From positions 2,011,501-2,075,500 of the forward strand of contig NZ_CP162414.1 in assembly GCF_040932005.1 (NCBI RefSeq): a DNA stretch of 64,000 bases, in the 5' to 3' direction. Every line of letters begins with the position of its first letter. Positions within the stretch are counted from its first letter, which is position 1. The translations under genes were made by a program, and so were the position numbers. This DNA is from Aestuariibius sp. HNIBRBA575 (GTDB taxonomy: Bacteria > Pseudomonadota > Alphaproteobacteria > Rhodobacterales > Rhodobacteraceae). The notes beneath the pieces were generated by a model. The model saw nothing but the letters and a program-made list of their open reading frames with translations. It did no database searches and was not told where the DNA came from. Positions 45,392-55,092 of the stretch are shown here, one piece after another.

Positions 45392-46630
45392 ATGCGCAGC
45401 AGACCTTTCCTTGCTCTTCTACTTTCAGCGGGGCTTGCCGTTGGACTGACGGCAACACATTCAAACATGGCGATGGCGCAGAACCTATTTGCCCCCGTTG
45501 TGACCGTGGATGAAACCGCCATTACGCAGTTTGAGATCAATCAGCGTGCCCTGCTGTTGCAGGTGTTCCGCACGCCGGGCAATCACCTGCAATTGGCGCG
45601 GGAACAATTGATCGAGGATCGCCTGAAAATGGGTGAAATGCGCCGCGCTGGACTTTCACTTCCAGAAGAGGCAATGCGCCGCGCAATGGAAGATTTTGCC
45701 GGTCGTGCAAACCTGACATTGGATCAATTCCTGACCCTTCTTGAACAGAACGGCGTCGAAGAAGAAACCTTTCGGGATTTTGTCGTCGTTGGATTCACAT
45801 GGCGTGATTTTATCCGATCCCGGTATCGCGGCCGTGTGCAGATCACAGAGGCCGAAATTGACGCCGCTCTTGGGGCGGCCGGTGGATCAGGCAGCCAAAT
45901 AGAAGTGCTGTTATCTGAAATCATCATCGCCGCGCCGCCTCCGCGTGCAAATGCGGCCATGGCAACGGCACAGCGTATTTCGCAATATACCAGCACCTCT
46001 TCGTTTGAGGCCGCAGCCCTTCAACATTCAGCCCTGCCATCCCGTGGTCAGGGCGGGCGTCTGCCTTGGCTGCCATTGTCAAATTACCCCGCTGCGGTCC
46101 GGGCTATCCTGCTGGATCTGGCCCCGGGCGAAGTGACCGCCCCATTGCCCATCACCAACGGTGTCGCCTTGTTCCAGATGCGCGCCGTGCGCGAAGCACC
46201 CCAGCCCATCCCGGAATCCGCCGCGATCGAATATGCGGCCTTCTACATTCCCGGCGGTCTGAGTGACGCAGGTCTGGCCGAAGCCGCCAAAATCAATGAC
46301 CGTGTCGACAGCTGTGATGATCTGTATGGGGTGGCCCGCGGATTGCCAGCCGAACAATTGGACCGGGTGACATTGCCCCCCGCAGAAATTGATCAGGACA
46401 TCGCATTGGAATTGGCGCGTCTTGATACGGGCGAAACATCCTTTGCGTTGACCCGCAATGACGGCCAGACATTGGTCTTTTTGATGATGTGTGGCCGCAC
46501 CCCGCAACTGGATGCCGAAATCGACCGCGAAGCCGTGCGAACCCGCCTTTTGTCGACCCGTTTGGCCGGTTATGCCGATGCGTTGCTGGCAGATCTGCGC
46601 GCAGATGCAACCATTCGCGACGTCAACTAA
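45392..46630 (+). CDS. surA: SurA-like periplasmic chaperone / peptidyl-prolyl isomerase
   Basis: A 412-residue exported protein with a signal peptide at 1-29 (MAMAQ), a SurA N-terminal helical domain (about 35-150, with EQLIEDRLKMGEMRRAG), and one parvulin-like PPIC domain at about 170-270 (QIEVLLSEIIIA to LPSRGQGGRLPWLP). It would escort outer-membrane proteins, including LptD encoded just before it. AAGGGG precedes the ATG at 45392. The gene order lptD-surA-pdxA-rsmA is the same as in E. coli. Confidence 0.92.
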   Translation: MRSRPFLALLLSAGLAVGLTATHSNMAMAQNLFAPVVTVDETAITQFEINQRALLLQVFRTPGNHLQLAREQLIEDRLKMGEMRRAGLSLPEEAMRRAMEDFAGRANLTLDQFLTLLEQNGVEEETFRDFVVVGFTWRDFIRSRYRGRVQITEAEIDAALGAAGGSGSQIEVLLSEIIIAAPPPRANAAMATAQRISQYTSTSSFEAAALQHSALPSRGQGGRLPWLPLSNYPAAVRAILLDLAPGEVTAPLPITNGVALFQMRAVREAPQPIPESAAIEYAAFYIPGGLSDAGLAEAAKINDRVDSCDDLYGVARGLPAEQLDRVTLPPAEIDQDIALELARLDTGETSFALTRNDGQTLVFLMMCGRTPQLDAEIDREAVRTRLLSTRLAGYADALLADLRADATIRDVN

Positions 46631-46647
46631 CCCCACATGAGGGCGCC

Positions 46648-47625
46648 ATGCAGAACGACATGAACCCAATAGCGATTTCTTGCGGGGAACCTGCTGGTAT
46701 TGGACCCGAAATTGCGGTCTCTGCCTGGTCGCAATTGCGCGGGGATATCCCCATGCTTTGGATCGGTGATCCCAAACATCTGCCGGATGGCACCCCGTTT
46801 GAAATCATCACCGACACGTCCCAAGCCAGCGCTCTCTGCCCTAATGCCCTACCCGTTCTGGCCCGCGATTTTGGTCCTGATTTGACGCCGGGGGTGGCGC
46901 AACCGGCCCATGCTGCGGGAGTGATCGATGCGATTTCCACCGGTGTTAAATTGGCGCAATCAGGGCAATGCAGCGCATTATGCACAGCGCCGATCAACAA
47001 AAAGGCGCTGATTGACGGCGCAGATTTTGCCTATCCGGGGCACACAGAATTTCTGGCCGCATTGGCCGGGGTGGACCGGGTTGTGATGATGCTGGCCTGC
47101 GATGAATTGCGCACCGTGCCCACAACCATCCACATCCCATTGGCCGAGGTGCCGGACCAATTGAACGCGGCCTTGCTGACCGACACGATCCTGATCACCC
47201 ATGCGGGATTGCGTCGGGATTTTGGCATTGAACGGCCCCGTTTGGCCGTCGCAGGATTGAACCCACATGCAGGCGAAGGCGGCAAAATGGGCACCGAAGA
47301 TGACGCGATGATCGCACCCACATTGGATGCGTTGCGCGCCGAAGGGTTCAACATTGCCGGCCCCCTGCCCGCTGACACGATGTTTCATGCATCCGCGCGT
47401 GCGCGTTATGACGTGGCGATCTGTATGTATCACGATCAGGCGCTGATCCCGGTAAAAACCTTGGGCTTTGACCAAGGCGTCAATGTCACATTGGGCCTGC
47501 CGTTTATTCGCACATCCCCCGATCATGGCACCGCCTTTGACATCGCGGGCAAAGGCATCGCAGATGCAAGTTCGATGATCTCTGCGCTGCGCATGGCCGC
47601 AGATATGGCGCGCAAAACCCGCTGA
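46648..47625 (+). CDS. pdxA: 4-hydroxythreonine-4-phosphate dehydrogenase
   Basis: NAD-dependent enzyme of pyridoxal phosphate synthesis, 325 residues. It shows CGEPAGIGPEIAV at the N-terminus, INKKALIDGADFAYPGHTE with metal and substrate residues, and the C-terminal MYHDQALIPVKTLGFDQGVN and TSPDHGTAFDIAGKG. I use the ATG at 46648 after GAGGG; a second in-frame ATG at 46660 is possible. It starts 17 bases after surA. Confidence 0.96.
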   Translation: MQNDMNPIAISCGEPAGIGPEIAVSAWSQLRGDIPMLWIGDPKHLPDGTPFEIITDTSQASALCPNALPVLARDFGPDLTPGVAQPAHAAGVIDAISTGVKLAQSGQCSALCTAPINKKALIDGADFAYPGHTEFLAALAGVDRVVMMLACDELRTVPTTIHIPLAEVPDQLNAALLTDTILITHAGLRRDFGIERPRLAVAGLNPHAGEGGKMGTEDDAMIAPTLDALRAEGFNIAGPLPADTMFHASARARYDVAICMYHDQALIPVKTLGFDQGVNVTLGLPFIRTSPDHGTAFDIAGKGIADASSMISALRMAADMARKTR

Positions 47626-47673
47626 CGCGTTTCGCGACTTGCCAATCTGCCCGCCACAATCGCATAAGGGCAC

Positions 47674-48513
47674 ATGGCCCAAATCGACAACCTGCCCCCG
47701 CTGCGTGACGTCATCCAGACCCACGGTATCGCCGCCAAGAAAAATCTTGGTCAAAATTTCCTGTTGGATCTGAACCTGACATCCAGCATCGCCCGCCAAG
47801 CGGGGGATCTGACGGCCTGTGATATATTAGAGGTCGGGCCCGGACCGGGCGGATTGACCCGTGGATTGCTGGCCGAAGGCGCGCGGCGTGTTCTGGCCAT
47901 CGAAAAAGACAGCCGTTGCCTGCCAGCCTTGGCTGAAATCGCAGCACAATATCCCGACCGGTTGGATGTGATCAACGGGGATGCGTTGGACATCAATCCG
48001 TTGGATCATCTCACACCCCCGATCCGGATTTGCGCCAACCTGCCCTATAATATCGGAACCGAGCTGTTGGTGCGCTGGCTGACCCCGCCCACATGGCCAC
48101 CAGTTTGGGACAGCCTGACCTTGATGTTTCAACGCGAAGTGGCCCTGCGGATCACCGCCACACCGGGGTCCAAAGCCTTTGGCCGATTGGCAATTCTGGC
48201 CCAATGGCGCACGGATTGTCAGGTGGTCATGGACCTGCCCCCCGAGGCATTCACCCCCCCGCCCAAGGTCAATTCAGCCGTCGTACATTTCAAAGCACTG
48301 CCCGCGCCGCGTTTCCCCGCCGAGGCAAAAACCCTGTCCCATGTGGTGGCGACGGCGTTTAACCAGCGCCGCAAAATGTTGCGCGCCTCATTAAAAGGCG
48401 TCGCCCCAGATATCGAAGATCGCCTGATCGCGTCCGGTATCAAACCCACAGATCGGGCCGAACAAATTGATCTGGAACGTTGGTGCGCCTTAGCCCGGGC
48501 AGTCAAAGCCTAG
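47674..48513 (+). CDS. rsmA: 16S rRNA dimethyladenosine transferase
   Basis: KsgA-type methyltransferase that dimethylates A1518 and A1519 in the small-subunit rRNA; 279 residues. N-terminal KKNLGQNFL, the SAM loop [10 protein letters not shown] at about 53-62, and the catalytic NLPY at 122-125 are present. The ATG is at 47674, 48 bases after pdxA. It closes the lptF-to-rsmA run and is followed by a terminator shared with the convergent DUF4167 gene. Confidence 0.97.
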   Translation: MAQIDNLPPLRDVIQTHGIAAKKNLGQNFLLDLNLTSSIARQAGDLTACDILEVGPGPGGLTRGLLAEGARRVLAIEKDSRCLPALAEIAAQYPDRLDVINGDALDINPLDHLTPPIRICANLPYNIGTELLVRWLTPPTWPPVWDSLTLMFQREVALRITATPGSKAFGRLAILAQWRTDCQVVMDLPPEAFTPPPKVNSAVVHFKALPAPRFPAEAKTLSHVVATAFNQRRKMLRASLKGVAPDIEDRLIASGIKPTDRAEQIDLERWCALARAVKA

Positions 48514-48548
48514 ACCTAGGCCCGCCCAGACAGCAACCTAACCAACAT

Positions 48549-48582
48549 AAAAAAACGACGCCCAAACTGGACGCCGTTTTTT
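48549..48582. terminator. Bidirectional terminator between rsmA and DUF4167 gene
   Basis: Arms 48549-48563 and 48569-48582 form a stem with two internal mismatches and a 5-base loop, flanked by A7 and T6. Serves both convergent units. Confidence 0.7.
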
Positions 48583-48605
48583 GGAATTCATCGCAATTTT
48601 AGTGC

Positions 48606-49181
48606 TTATTCAGCCGCTTCTGCGGGACCACCATCTGCGGGTGGCTGTGGTGCATCAGCTGCCGTTTCAGCAGGTTTCGCGCGCGGTTTGCGTGGGCGGC
48701 GCGGTTTTGGCTTGGGGGCGGGCGCGGCTTCTGCGGCGGGTTTCGGCGCGGCCTCAGGCGTTTCGACCAACCCAGATTCTTGTTTTGGGGCGTCTACGAT
48801 ATCGGGCTGCGATTGTTGCGACGGATCTGCGGCTGCGGCCTCTTGGGCTTTCAGGCGATCGGCGCGTTCGCGATCACGTTCGGCTTGGCGTTCACGGTTT
48901 TGCCGTTCCTGCTCTTCGCGTTTGGCTTCGACTTCGCGGTTCGCCTCGGCTAACATACGTGTGTAATGTTCGGCGTGCTGCGCAAAGTTTTCCGCATCAA
49001 CCCGGTCCCCAGACAGGTGTGAATCCCGGTGAAGCTGGTTGTATTTATCAATAATCTGCTGCGGGGTGCCGCGCACTTTGCCATCAGGGCCAGAGCTGTC
49101 AAAAACCCGGTTGATGATATTACCGCCCGAAGGACGATTACGGTTCTTATTCCCACGCGAACGCGATTTGGATTGTCTCAT
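48606..49181 (-). CDS. DUF4167 domain-containing protein
   Basis: A 191-residue protein with a conserved DUF4167 N-terminal region: RQSKSRSRGNKNRN, then NIINRVFDSSGPDGKVRG and QQIIDKYNQLHRD up to about residue 75. A charged coiled-coil (Glu/Arg-rich, about 75-125) and an Ala/Pro/Lys-rich disordered tail follow. The basic start suggests RNA or ribosome association, consistent with its position after prfA-prmC, but no function is assigned. I start at the ATG at 49181; the frame is open to 49268. Confidence 0.9.
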   Translation of the reverse strand: MRQSKSRSRGNKNRNRPSGGNIINRVFDSSGPDGKVRGTPQQIIDKYNQLHRDSHLSGDRVDAENFAQHAEHYTRMLAEANREVEAKREEQERQNRERQAERDRERADRLKAQEAAAADPSQQSQPDIVDAPKQESGLVETPEAAPKPAAEAAPAPKPKPRRPRKPRAKPAETAADAPQPPADGGPAEAAE

Positions 49182-49408
49182 GAACGTGTTCCGTTCCGCC
49201 TGATTAGCGTTGCGTTCAGCCGATCTTCGCCAGTGCGAGATTGTTTTGGCCGATACGATGTTTGGCAACTGATCGGGGGGAGAACATAAACTCTCTGCCC
49301 AGCCGATACCCGTGAGTAACCAATCCGAGGGGCGTAGGGCAAGAGGGCGAAAGCAATTTTATCTGTTTTCACGCCAATTTGGATGAAAATATGCGCTTTT
49401 TCGCCATT

Positions 49409-50254
49409 TCACACCGGTTTGATGCCCTCAACAACACGGTCGCGCCCATCGATATCGGTTGTGACGCGGATTTCGCCGAATCCAGCCGTTTCCATCAGGG
49501 CGCTGACTTGGGCTGCTTGGGTTGGGCCAATTTCGACCATGAACCGCCCAGCCGGGGTCAAATAATCCATGACATCCGCACAGATCGCACGATAGGCCAA
49601 CAACCCATCCTGTTCATCGGTCAATGCCATCCGCGGCTCAAACAGACGCACTTCGGGTGATAAATCCGCCATTTCATCCAGCGCGATATAGGGCGGATTG
49701 CTGACGATCAGATCAAAGCGGCCGGTGACGGGCGAAAACCAGCTGCCAGACGCGAATTCCGCCGTGATATTCAGCTGCGCTGCGTTTTGTCTGGCGACAT
49801 CCAGCGCGGCCTCTGACACATCCACGCCAATGCCGGTTGATCCGGGCCTTTCAGCGAGCAATGTCAACAATATACAGCCCGATCCGGTCCCCAGATCCAG
49901 CACCCGCTGATAGGGGTGGACCAATGCGCGGGCGATCAATTCTTCGGTTTCTGGACGTGGGTCAAGCACATCCGAACTGACCTGAAACGCGCGGCCATAA
50001 AACAAGCGCCGCCCAATCAAGTGAGACACAGGAACGCGGCGACACCGCTGTTCGATCAGGGCATTAAACCGGGCCAAAACATCGGCGGCGACATCATCAT
50101 GCAACGCCAATGTCAGCCGCGACGGATCAATCGCCAGCGCATGGGCCAACAATTGACGCGCATCACGCGCCGGGTCATCCACCCCGGCACTGCGCAATTG
50201 CGCAATCGCCGGGATCAAAACCTGAGTGCCGGTACGCAGGGGCGCGACATTCAC
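49409..50254 (-). CDS. prmC: Release factor glutamine methyltransferase
   Basis: Methylates the glutamine of the GGQ motif in release factors RF1 and RF2. The 281 residues have the SAM loop LDLGTGSGCILL and the signature SNPPYIAL with Asn at 186. The start is a GTG at 50254, five bases after the prfA stop, so enzyme and substrate are encoded together. No terminator before DUF4167 is obvious, which suggests read-through. Confidence 0.95.
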   Translation of the reverse strand: MNVAPLRTGTQVLIPAIAQLRSAGVDDPARDARQLLAHALAIDPSRLTLALHDDVAADVLARFNALIEQRCRRVPVSHLIGRRLFYGRAFQVSSDVLDPRPETEELIARALVHPYQRVLDLGTGSGCILLTLLAERPGSTGIGVDVSEAALDVARQNAAQLNITAEFASGSWFSPVTGRFDLIVSNPPYIALDEMADLSPEVRLFEPRMALTDEQDGLLAYRAICADVMDYLTPAGRFMVEIGPTQAAQVSALMETAGFGEIRVTTDIDGRDRVVEGIKPV

Positions 50255-50259
50255 GCGAT

Positions 50260-51309
50260 TTACCCTTCCATTTCGGCCAATTGGCGGGCTTGGTGTTCGG
50301 AAATCAATGCATCGATAATTTCATCCAGATCGCCCTGCATGATGGCATCCAGTTTATACAGGGTCAGGTTGATCCGATGATCTGACATGCGCCCTTGGGG
50401 AAAATTATAAGTGCGAATGCGTTCGGATCGATCCCCCGACCCCACCTGCGCCTTGCGGTCGGCGGACCGTTCGCCATCAATCCGTTGACGTTCCAGATCA
50501 TAAAGCCGGGTTTTCAGAACCTGCATGGCAATTTCACGGTTGCGATGCTGGGATTTTTCGGCGCTGACCACAATAATCCCGGTCGGGATATGGGTGATGC
50601 GCACCGCGGAATCGGTGGTGTTTACGTGCTGGCCCCCGGCGCCAGAGGCGCGCATCGTATCAATCCGAATATCGGTGGATGCAATCTGAACGTCGACATC
50701 TTCGGCCTCGGGCAACACCGCCACGGTCGCCGCAGATGTGTGCACGCGCCCGCCGCTTTCGGTTTCGGGCACGCGTTGCACCCGGTGCACGCCGCTCTCA
50801 AACTTGAGCCGGGCAAAAACGCCGTCGCCAGCCACCCGCGCAGTCACCTCTTTGATGCCGCCCAATTCCGTAACTTGCTCATCGATGATCTCAAACTTCC
50901 AGCCCATTGTGTCAGCATAGCGCTGATACATCCGCAGCAGATCGGCGGCAAACAAACCGGCCTCATCCCCGCCTGTGCCGGGGCGGATTTCGATCATGGC
51001 GGGCTTGGCGTCGGCGGCATCTTTGGGCAGCAGAGACAGACGCAACGCCTGTTCAACCACGGGCAATTGTTCGCGCAATTGCGGCAATTCCTCTTGGGCC
51101 AGTTCCGCCATGTCGGGATCAGCCAGCATTTCTTCGGCATCGGCCAGATCCACATTCAGCTGCCGCCACGCGGTGATTTGATCCACCACCGGGCGCAAAT
51201 CGGAATATTCCTTGGCCAATTTGGCAATATCGCCGCCCCCTTCGGCCATTTGGGCCTCTAGGAATTGAAATCGGCTGATGATCTGATCGAGCGTATCTGA
51301 AGGTATCAT
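50260..51309 (-). CDS. prfA: Peptide chain release factor 1
   Basis: Recognises UAA and UAG and triggers peptide release. The 349 residues include [13 protein letters not shown], the catalytic GGQ at 225-227 in [17 protein letters not shown], and the basic C-terminal region [17 protein letters not shown] start at 51309. It leads the prfA-prmC pair. Confidence 0.97.
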   Translation of the reverse strand: MIPSDTLDQIISRFQFLEAQMAEGGGDIAKLAKEYSDLRPVVDQITAWRQLNVDLADAEEMLADPDMAELAQEELPQLREQLPVVEQALRLSLLPKDAADAKPAMIEIRPGTGGDEAGLFAADLLRMYQRYADTMGWKFEIIDEQVTELGGIKEVTARVAGDGVFARLKFESGVHRVQRVPETESGGRVHTSAATVAVLPEAEDVDVQIASTDIRIDTMRASGAGGQHVNTTDSAVRITHIPTGIIVVSAEKSQHRNREIAMQVLKTRLYDLERQRIDGERSADRKAQVGSGDRSERIRTYNFPQGRMSDHRINLTLYKLDAIMQGDLDEIIDALISEHQARQLAEMEG

Positions 51310-51345
51310 AGGGTCATGTCCCCTATTGGGACCACAGGGTCAAGC

Positions 51346-51801
51346 CTACTGGCCCGCTAGCATGTGATCCGCGGCGGTCAATTGATCCAGCCAAAGCGCG
51401 ACACGTTTGGCATTCACCCCAAAATCTTTGCGCCCAAAACGCAGCCGGGCTGTGATGGCCAAGGCCACGCCGTCATCTGTCTGACGGGTTTCAAACGTGG
51501 TGTAATCAGGAAAACCCCAGCCCCGGCTACGGGTTTGAAACGTGTAGCGATTGCCATCTTGGGCGATCAGTTTTGTGCGGGGGGTCGCGGTTGCGATCTG
51601 CGCCAAATCCTGCGCCACATGGTCGGCGGATCCTGCGAAAAATCCGCTCTGCTGACCAGATTGATCGGCAACGCCGCCCATGCCCGGATCTGGCGCCGTG
51701 AATGGATCAACATGCCAGCGGTCCACATCAACCGGGGCCAAACGCACCCGCGCCATCACAGCCAGAATAAGGATGATCGGGATCAACAGGGCAATTTTCA
51801 T
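51346..51801 (-). CDS. DUF1499 domain-containing protein
   Basis: A 151-residue protein with an N-terminal signal or anchor helix (residues 2-17, LLIPIILILAVMA) and a DUF1499 domain. The domain shows DVDRWHVDPF, a central VAQDLAQIATATPRTKLIA and the C-terminal GRKDFGVNAKRVALWLDQL. DUF1499 has no assigned activity. The ATG at 51801 is chosen over an open extension to 51873, which lacks a signal. It sits between prfA and an agmatinase-like gene on the same strand. Confidence 0.88.
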   Translation of the reverse strand: MKIALLIPIILILAVMARVRLAPVDVDRWHVDPFTAPDPGMGGVADQSGQQSGFFAGSADHVAQDLAQIATATPRTKLIAQDGNRYTFQTRSRGWGFPDYTTFETRQTDDGVALAITARLRFGRKDFGVNAKRVALWLDQLTAADHMLAGQ

Positions 51802-51876
51802 CTCCGGCTCCGGGCATATCACTTGGTTTTGTCGCACATGCCCGCGACTTAATCTGAAACCTGTCAGAAACAACCC

Positions 51877-52860
51877 TTAGCGTTGGGTCAGGTTGGTTTT
51901 GCGGTGGTTCCACAATGACAAACAGATCAGTTCCATAGCGACATGCGCCCCTGCGATCGCTGTGGCGCCGGTTGTGTCATAGGGCGGAGAAACCTCAACG
52001 ATATCACCGCCCAACACATTGATCCCGGCCATATCCCGCAGGATCACTGCCGCCTGCCAAGACGACAGCCCCCCCCAAACCGGCGTGCCCGTACCCGGCG
52101 CAAAGGCAGGGTCCAACCCATCGATATCAAACGAAATATAGGTGGGATTATCGCCAACGATGGCTTTGATCTGCTTGGCCACTCTGGCCGCACCTTTTTC
52201 GTGCACGTCACGCGCGGAGATTTCATTCATGCCCAGCGTGTCATCACACACTGTGCGCACCCCGACCTGCACCGACCGCGCCGGATCGACTAGCCCCAGT
52301 TTGATCGCCTTGTACATGAATGTGCCGTGATCGATCCGGTCCATATCGTCGTCTTGCCAGATATCGGAATGGGCATCGAATTGAACAATCGACACTGGGC
52401 CAAACCGATCCACATAGGCCTTTAGGATTGGCAGCGTGATGAAATGATCCCCGCCCAGCGTAATGGACCGCGCGCCCGCCGCCAAAATACCGCTGATATG
52501 GGCCTGAACCAGATCGGGCACCTTGGGGACATCCGCGTAATCAAAGGCCAAGTCACCATAATCGATGATGGAAAATTCACTGAGCGGATCAAACCCGTCC
52601 CACCCCCATGGCGGATCATAGGGCTGAAGGCTTGATGCCTCTCGGATGGCGCGGGGCCCAAACCGCGCACCGGGCCGATTGGTCACGGCCTGATCAAACG
52701 GCACACCCGTGATCGCCAGATCAACCCCGGTCAGATCCTTGGTGTATTTCCGTCGCAAAAACGACGTCGCCCCCCCAAAGGTGTTTTCATAGGCCAATCC
52801 ACGGGTTTCTTGGCGGGTGAATGTCACATCAACCTGCGATTTTGCGTCTTCCAGCGCCAT
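51877..52860 (-). CDS. speB: Agmatinase / ureohydrolase family protein
   Basis: Manganese-dependent ureohydrolase of 327 residues, most likely cleaving agmatine to putrescine and urea. Metal ligands are visible: GGDHF with His139, FDAHSDIW with Asp162, His164 and Asp166, and SFDIDGLDPAF with Asp245 and Asp247, followed by PGTGTP. Related enzymes act on guanidinobutyrate or guanidinopropionate, so the substrate is not certain. ATG at 52860 after AAGGAC. An M20 amidohydrolase gene lies 125 bases upstream. Confidence 0.85.
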   Translation of the reverse strand: MALEDAKSQVDVTFTRQETRGLAYENTFGGATSFLRRKYTKDLTGVDLAITGVPFDQAVTNRPGARFGPRAIREASSLQPYDPPWGWDGFDPLSEFSIIDYGDLAFDYADVPKVPDLVQAHISGILAAGARSITLGGDHFITLPILKAYVDRFGPVSIVQFDAHSDIWQDDDMDRIDHGTFMYKAIKLGLVDPARSVQVGVRTVCDDTLGMNEISARDVHEKGAARVAKQIKAIVGDNPTYISFDIDGLDPAFAPGTGTPVWGGLSSWQAAVILRDMAGINVLGGDIVEVSPPYDTTGATAIAGAHVAMELICLSLWNHRKTNLTQR

Positions 52861-52985
52861 AGAGCGTCCTTGCAATGACAAAACAGGGGCGATTTACCCC
52901 CGCTGGAAACCACTATGTCAACTTTTGATCAAATTTCAAGAAGCCAAGTTAATTCGCGGTCAATATGGCTGCTATTTCGCGAAAA

Positions 52986-54149
52986 TCACTTGATCGCGGG
53001 CATAGATTTTTCGATCAAATTTGCGAAAAAGCTGGCACCATAGGGGGCTGTTTCATCACAGAAATCATAGGCCGGATTGTGCAGCCCGGCCGTGTCGCCA
53101 TTGCCCACAAACAAATAGGCACCGGGGCGTTTTTCCAGAAAATAGGCAAAATCCTCGGCGCCCATCTCTTTGCCGGCATCCCGTTCCACCGGTGCGATCC
53201 CTTCGGCCACATCACAGGCAAATTCAGCGCGCGACGGATTGTTGATCGTCGCGGGATAGCCCTTTTCGTAGTTCAGTTTGACCTGCACCCCATAGGCGGC
53301 GGCCTGACCATCGACAATTTCCTGCAACCGTTTGATCACCATGTTCTGAACTGCCGGATCAAAACTGCGCACTGTGCCATTAATAAAGGCCGTATCGGGG
53401 ATGATATTATCGGCGGATCCAGTGTGAATTTGCGTCACAGACACAACCAGATCGTCGCGCACATATAGGTTACGGCTGACAATCGTCTGGATCGCCTGCA
53501 CCATCCCCACCGCTGCCATGATCGGATCAGCGGTATCATGTGGCATCGCGCCATGTCCGCCAACACCTTGAATATCAATGTAAAACGTATCCACCGCGGC
53601 CATTAGCGGGCCGGGGCTGGTGCTGAATTGTCCAACGGGTAGCCCCGGCACATTGTGAAGCGCATAGATTTCATCAATGCCAAACCGGTCCAGCACACCT
53701 TCGTCAACCATCACACCAGCGCCGCCGCCATTTTCCTCAGCCGGTTGAAAAATCAGCGCCACACGACCCGAAAAATTGCGTGTTTCCGCCAGATATTTCG
53801 CCGCGCCCAGCAACATGGTTGTGTGCCCATCATGACCACAGGCATGCATTTTCCCGCTGATTGTCGACGCGTATTCCGCCCCGGTGATTTCATCCATCGG
53901 CAAGGCATCCATATCCGCACGCAGCCCAATCGTGCGCCCCGTGCCGTCCCCCTGCCCGTTCAGGATCGCCACCACCCCGGATTGCGCAATGCCTTCGTGG
54001 ATTTCATCAACGCCAAATGCGCGCAGCTGCTCAACCACAAACGCTGCCGTGTTGTGGCAATCAAACGACAATTCCGGGTTGGCATGGATATGCTGACGCC
54101 ATTCTTTCATTTCATCGGCAAAAGCGGCGATTCTGTTTAAAACGGGCAT
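52986..54149 (-). CDS. M20 family amidohydrolase (hippurate hydrolase-like)
   Basis: A 387-residue cytoplasmic metallo-amidohydrolase. Metal-site motifs are GLRADMDALPMDE, MHACGHDGHTTMLLGAA and QPAEENGGGAGVMVDEG, with a dimerisation lid domain inserted from about 185 to 295 and a C-terminal GAEDFAYFLEK. Family members hydrolyse N-acyl amino acids or indole-amino acid conjugates. Substrate not determinable. ATG at 54149; divergent from mazG. Confidence 0.92.
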   Translation of the reverse strand: MPVLNRIAAFADEMKEWRQHIHANPELSFDCHNTAAFVVEQLRAFGVDEIHEGIAQSGVVAILNGQGDGTGRTIGLRADMDALPMDEITGAEYASTISGKMHACGHDGHTTMLLGAAKYLAETRNFSGRVALIFQPAEENGGGAGVMVDEGVLDRFGIDEIYALHNVPGLPVGQFSTSPGPLMAAVDTFYIDIQGVGGHGAMPHDTADPIMAAVGMVQAIQTIVSRNLYVRDDLVVSVTQIHTGSADNIIPDTAFINGTVRSFDPAVQNMVIKRLQEIVDGQAAAYGVQVKLNYEKGYPATINNPSRAEFACDVAEGIAPVERDAGKEMGAEDFAYFLEKRPGAYLFVGNGDTAGLHNPAYDFCDETAPYGASFFANLIEKSMPAIK

Positions 54150-54206
54150 TGTTGGGCCTTTCGAGCTGCGTTACCCAATTGGTAGACCCGCAGAGAAAGG
54201 CCCGCA

Positions 54207-55025
54207 ATGTCTGACGATCTGATTAATGACCCCAAAGGTGGAATGCCGCGTTTGGTTGAAATAATGCGCCGCCTGCGTGACCCAAAAACAGGCTGTCCGT
54301 GGGATATTGAACAGAATTTCAGCACCATCGCCCCCTACACAATCGAAGAGGCCTACGAAGTGGCGGATGCGATCGAACGCGAAGCCTGGGACGAGCTAAA
54401 GGGCGAATTGGGCGATTTGCTGTTTCAATCGGTGTTTCACGCGCAAATGGCCGATGAGGCGGGCCTGTTTAACATCGACGATGTGGCCAACACGATGTCG
54501 GATAAAATGGTGGCGCGCCATCCGCATGTGTTTGGCGATGAATCCCGTGAAAAATCGGCCCAGCAACAAAGTGCGGATTGGGAACAGATCAAAGCCGCCG
54601 AACGTGCGGCAAAATCCCAGACACGGGTTCTGGATGGGGTGGCTCCGGGATTGCCTGCATTGTTGCGCGCGCTGAAATTGCAAAACCGCGCCGCGCGGGT
54701 TGGGTTTGATTGGCCTGATACGTCGCATGTGCTGGACAAATTGATCGAGGAATCGCGTGAATTGATCGAAGCGCGGGACCAGATGACGCAGGATGCGGTC
54801 GAGGATGAAATGGGGGATCTTTTGTTTGTGCTGGCCAATCTGGCCCGGCATATGGGGGTGGATCCAGAACAGGCCCTGCGCCGCACCAATCAGAAATTCA
54901 TTCGCCGTTTCAACGCGGTAGAGGATGCCCTGACCGCCAAAGGATCCTCACCTGCGCAATCAGATCTGGCTGAAATGGATACGCTCTGGAATGCAGTAAA
55001 AGCCGCAGAAAAAATTTCTGATTAA
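54207..55025 (+). CDS. mazG: Nucleoside triphosphate pyrophosphohydrolase MazG
   Basis: Hydrolyses NTPs to NMPs and pyrophosphate, a housekeeping and stress-related activity. The 272 residues carry two MazG domains: the first with CPWDIEQNFSTIAPYTIEEAYE and GELGDLLFQSVFHAQ, the second with DKLIEESRELIEARDQM and DEMGDLLFVLANLARH, each giving EExxE and DxxD-type metal sites. ATG at 54207. Divergent from the M20 gene. Confidence 0.96.
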   Translation: MSDDLINDPKGGMPRLVEIMRRLRDPKTGCPWDIEQNFSTIAPYTIEEAYEVADAIEREAWDELKGELGDLLFQSVFHAQMADEAGLFNIDDVANTMSDKMVARHPHVFGDESREKSAQQQSADWEQIKAAERAAKSQTRVLDGVAPGLPALLRALKLQNRAARVGFDWPDTSHVLDKLIEESRELIEARDQMTQDAVEDEMGDLLFVLANLARHMGVDPEQALRRTNQKFIRRFNAVEDALTAKGSSPAQSDLAEMDTLWNAVKAAEKISD

Positions 55026-55030
55026 AAAAA

Positions 55031-55061
55031 TCGGGTATTGACCCGACCAAATCACTCGGGT
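55031..55061. promoter_or_regulatory. Three-armed inverted repeat in front of the iron-binding protein gene
   Basis: TCGGGT (55031-55036), ACCCGA (55041-55046) and TCGGGT (55056-55061). The central arm can pair with either outer arm, giving a 4-base or a 9-base loop. It begins right after the mazG stop region (A7 before it) and ends 31 bases before the next start. No T-run follows either hairpin on the plus strand. Confidence 0.4.
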
Positions 55062-55092
55062 TTAAGGGCGCCAACAGAAATTGGAGCCTAAC

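Noticed and set aside
50395..51261. Plus-strand frame of 288 codons opposite prfA
   Set aside because: Shadow of the release factor gene, which carries the GGQ motif on the other strand.
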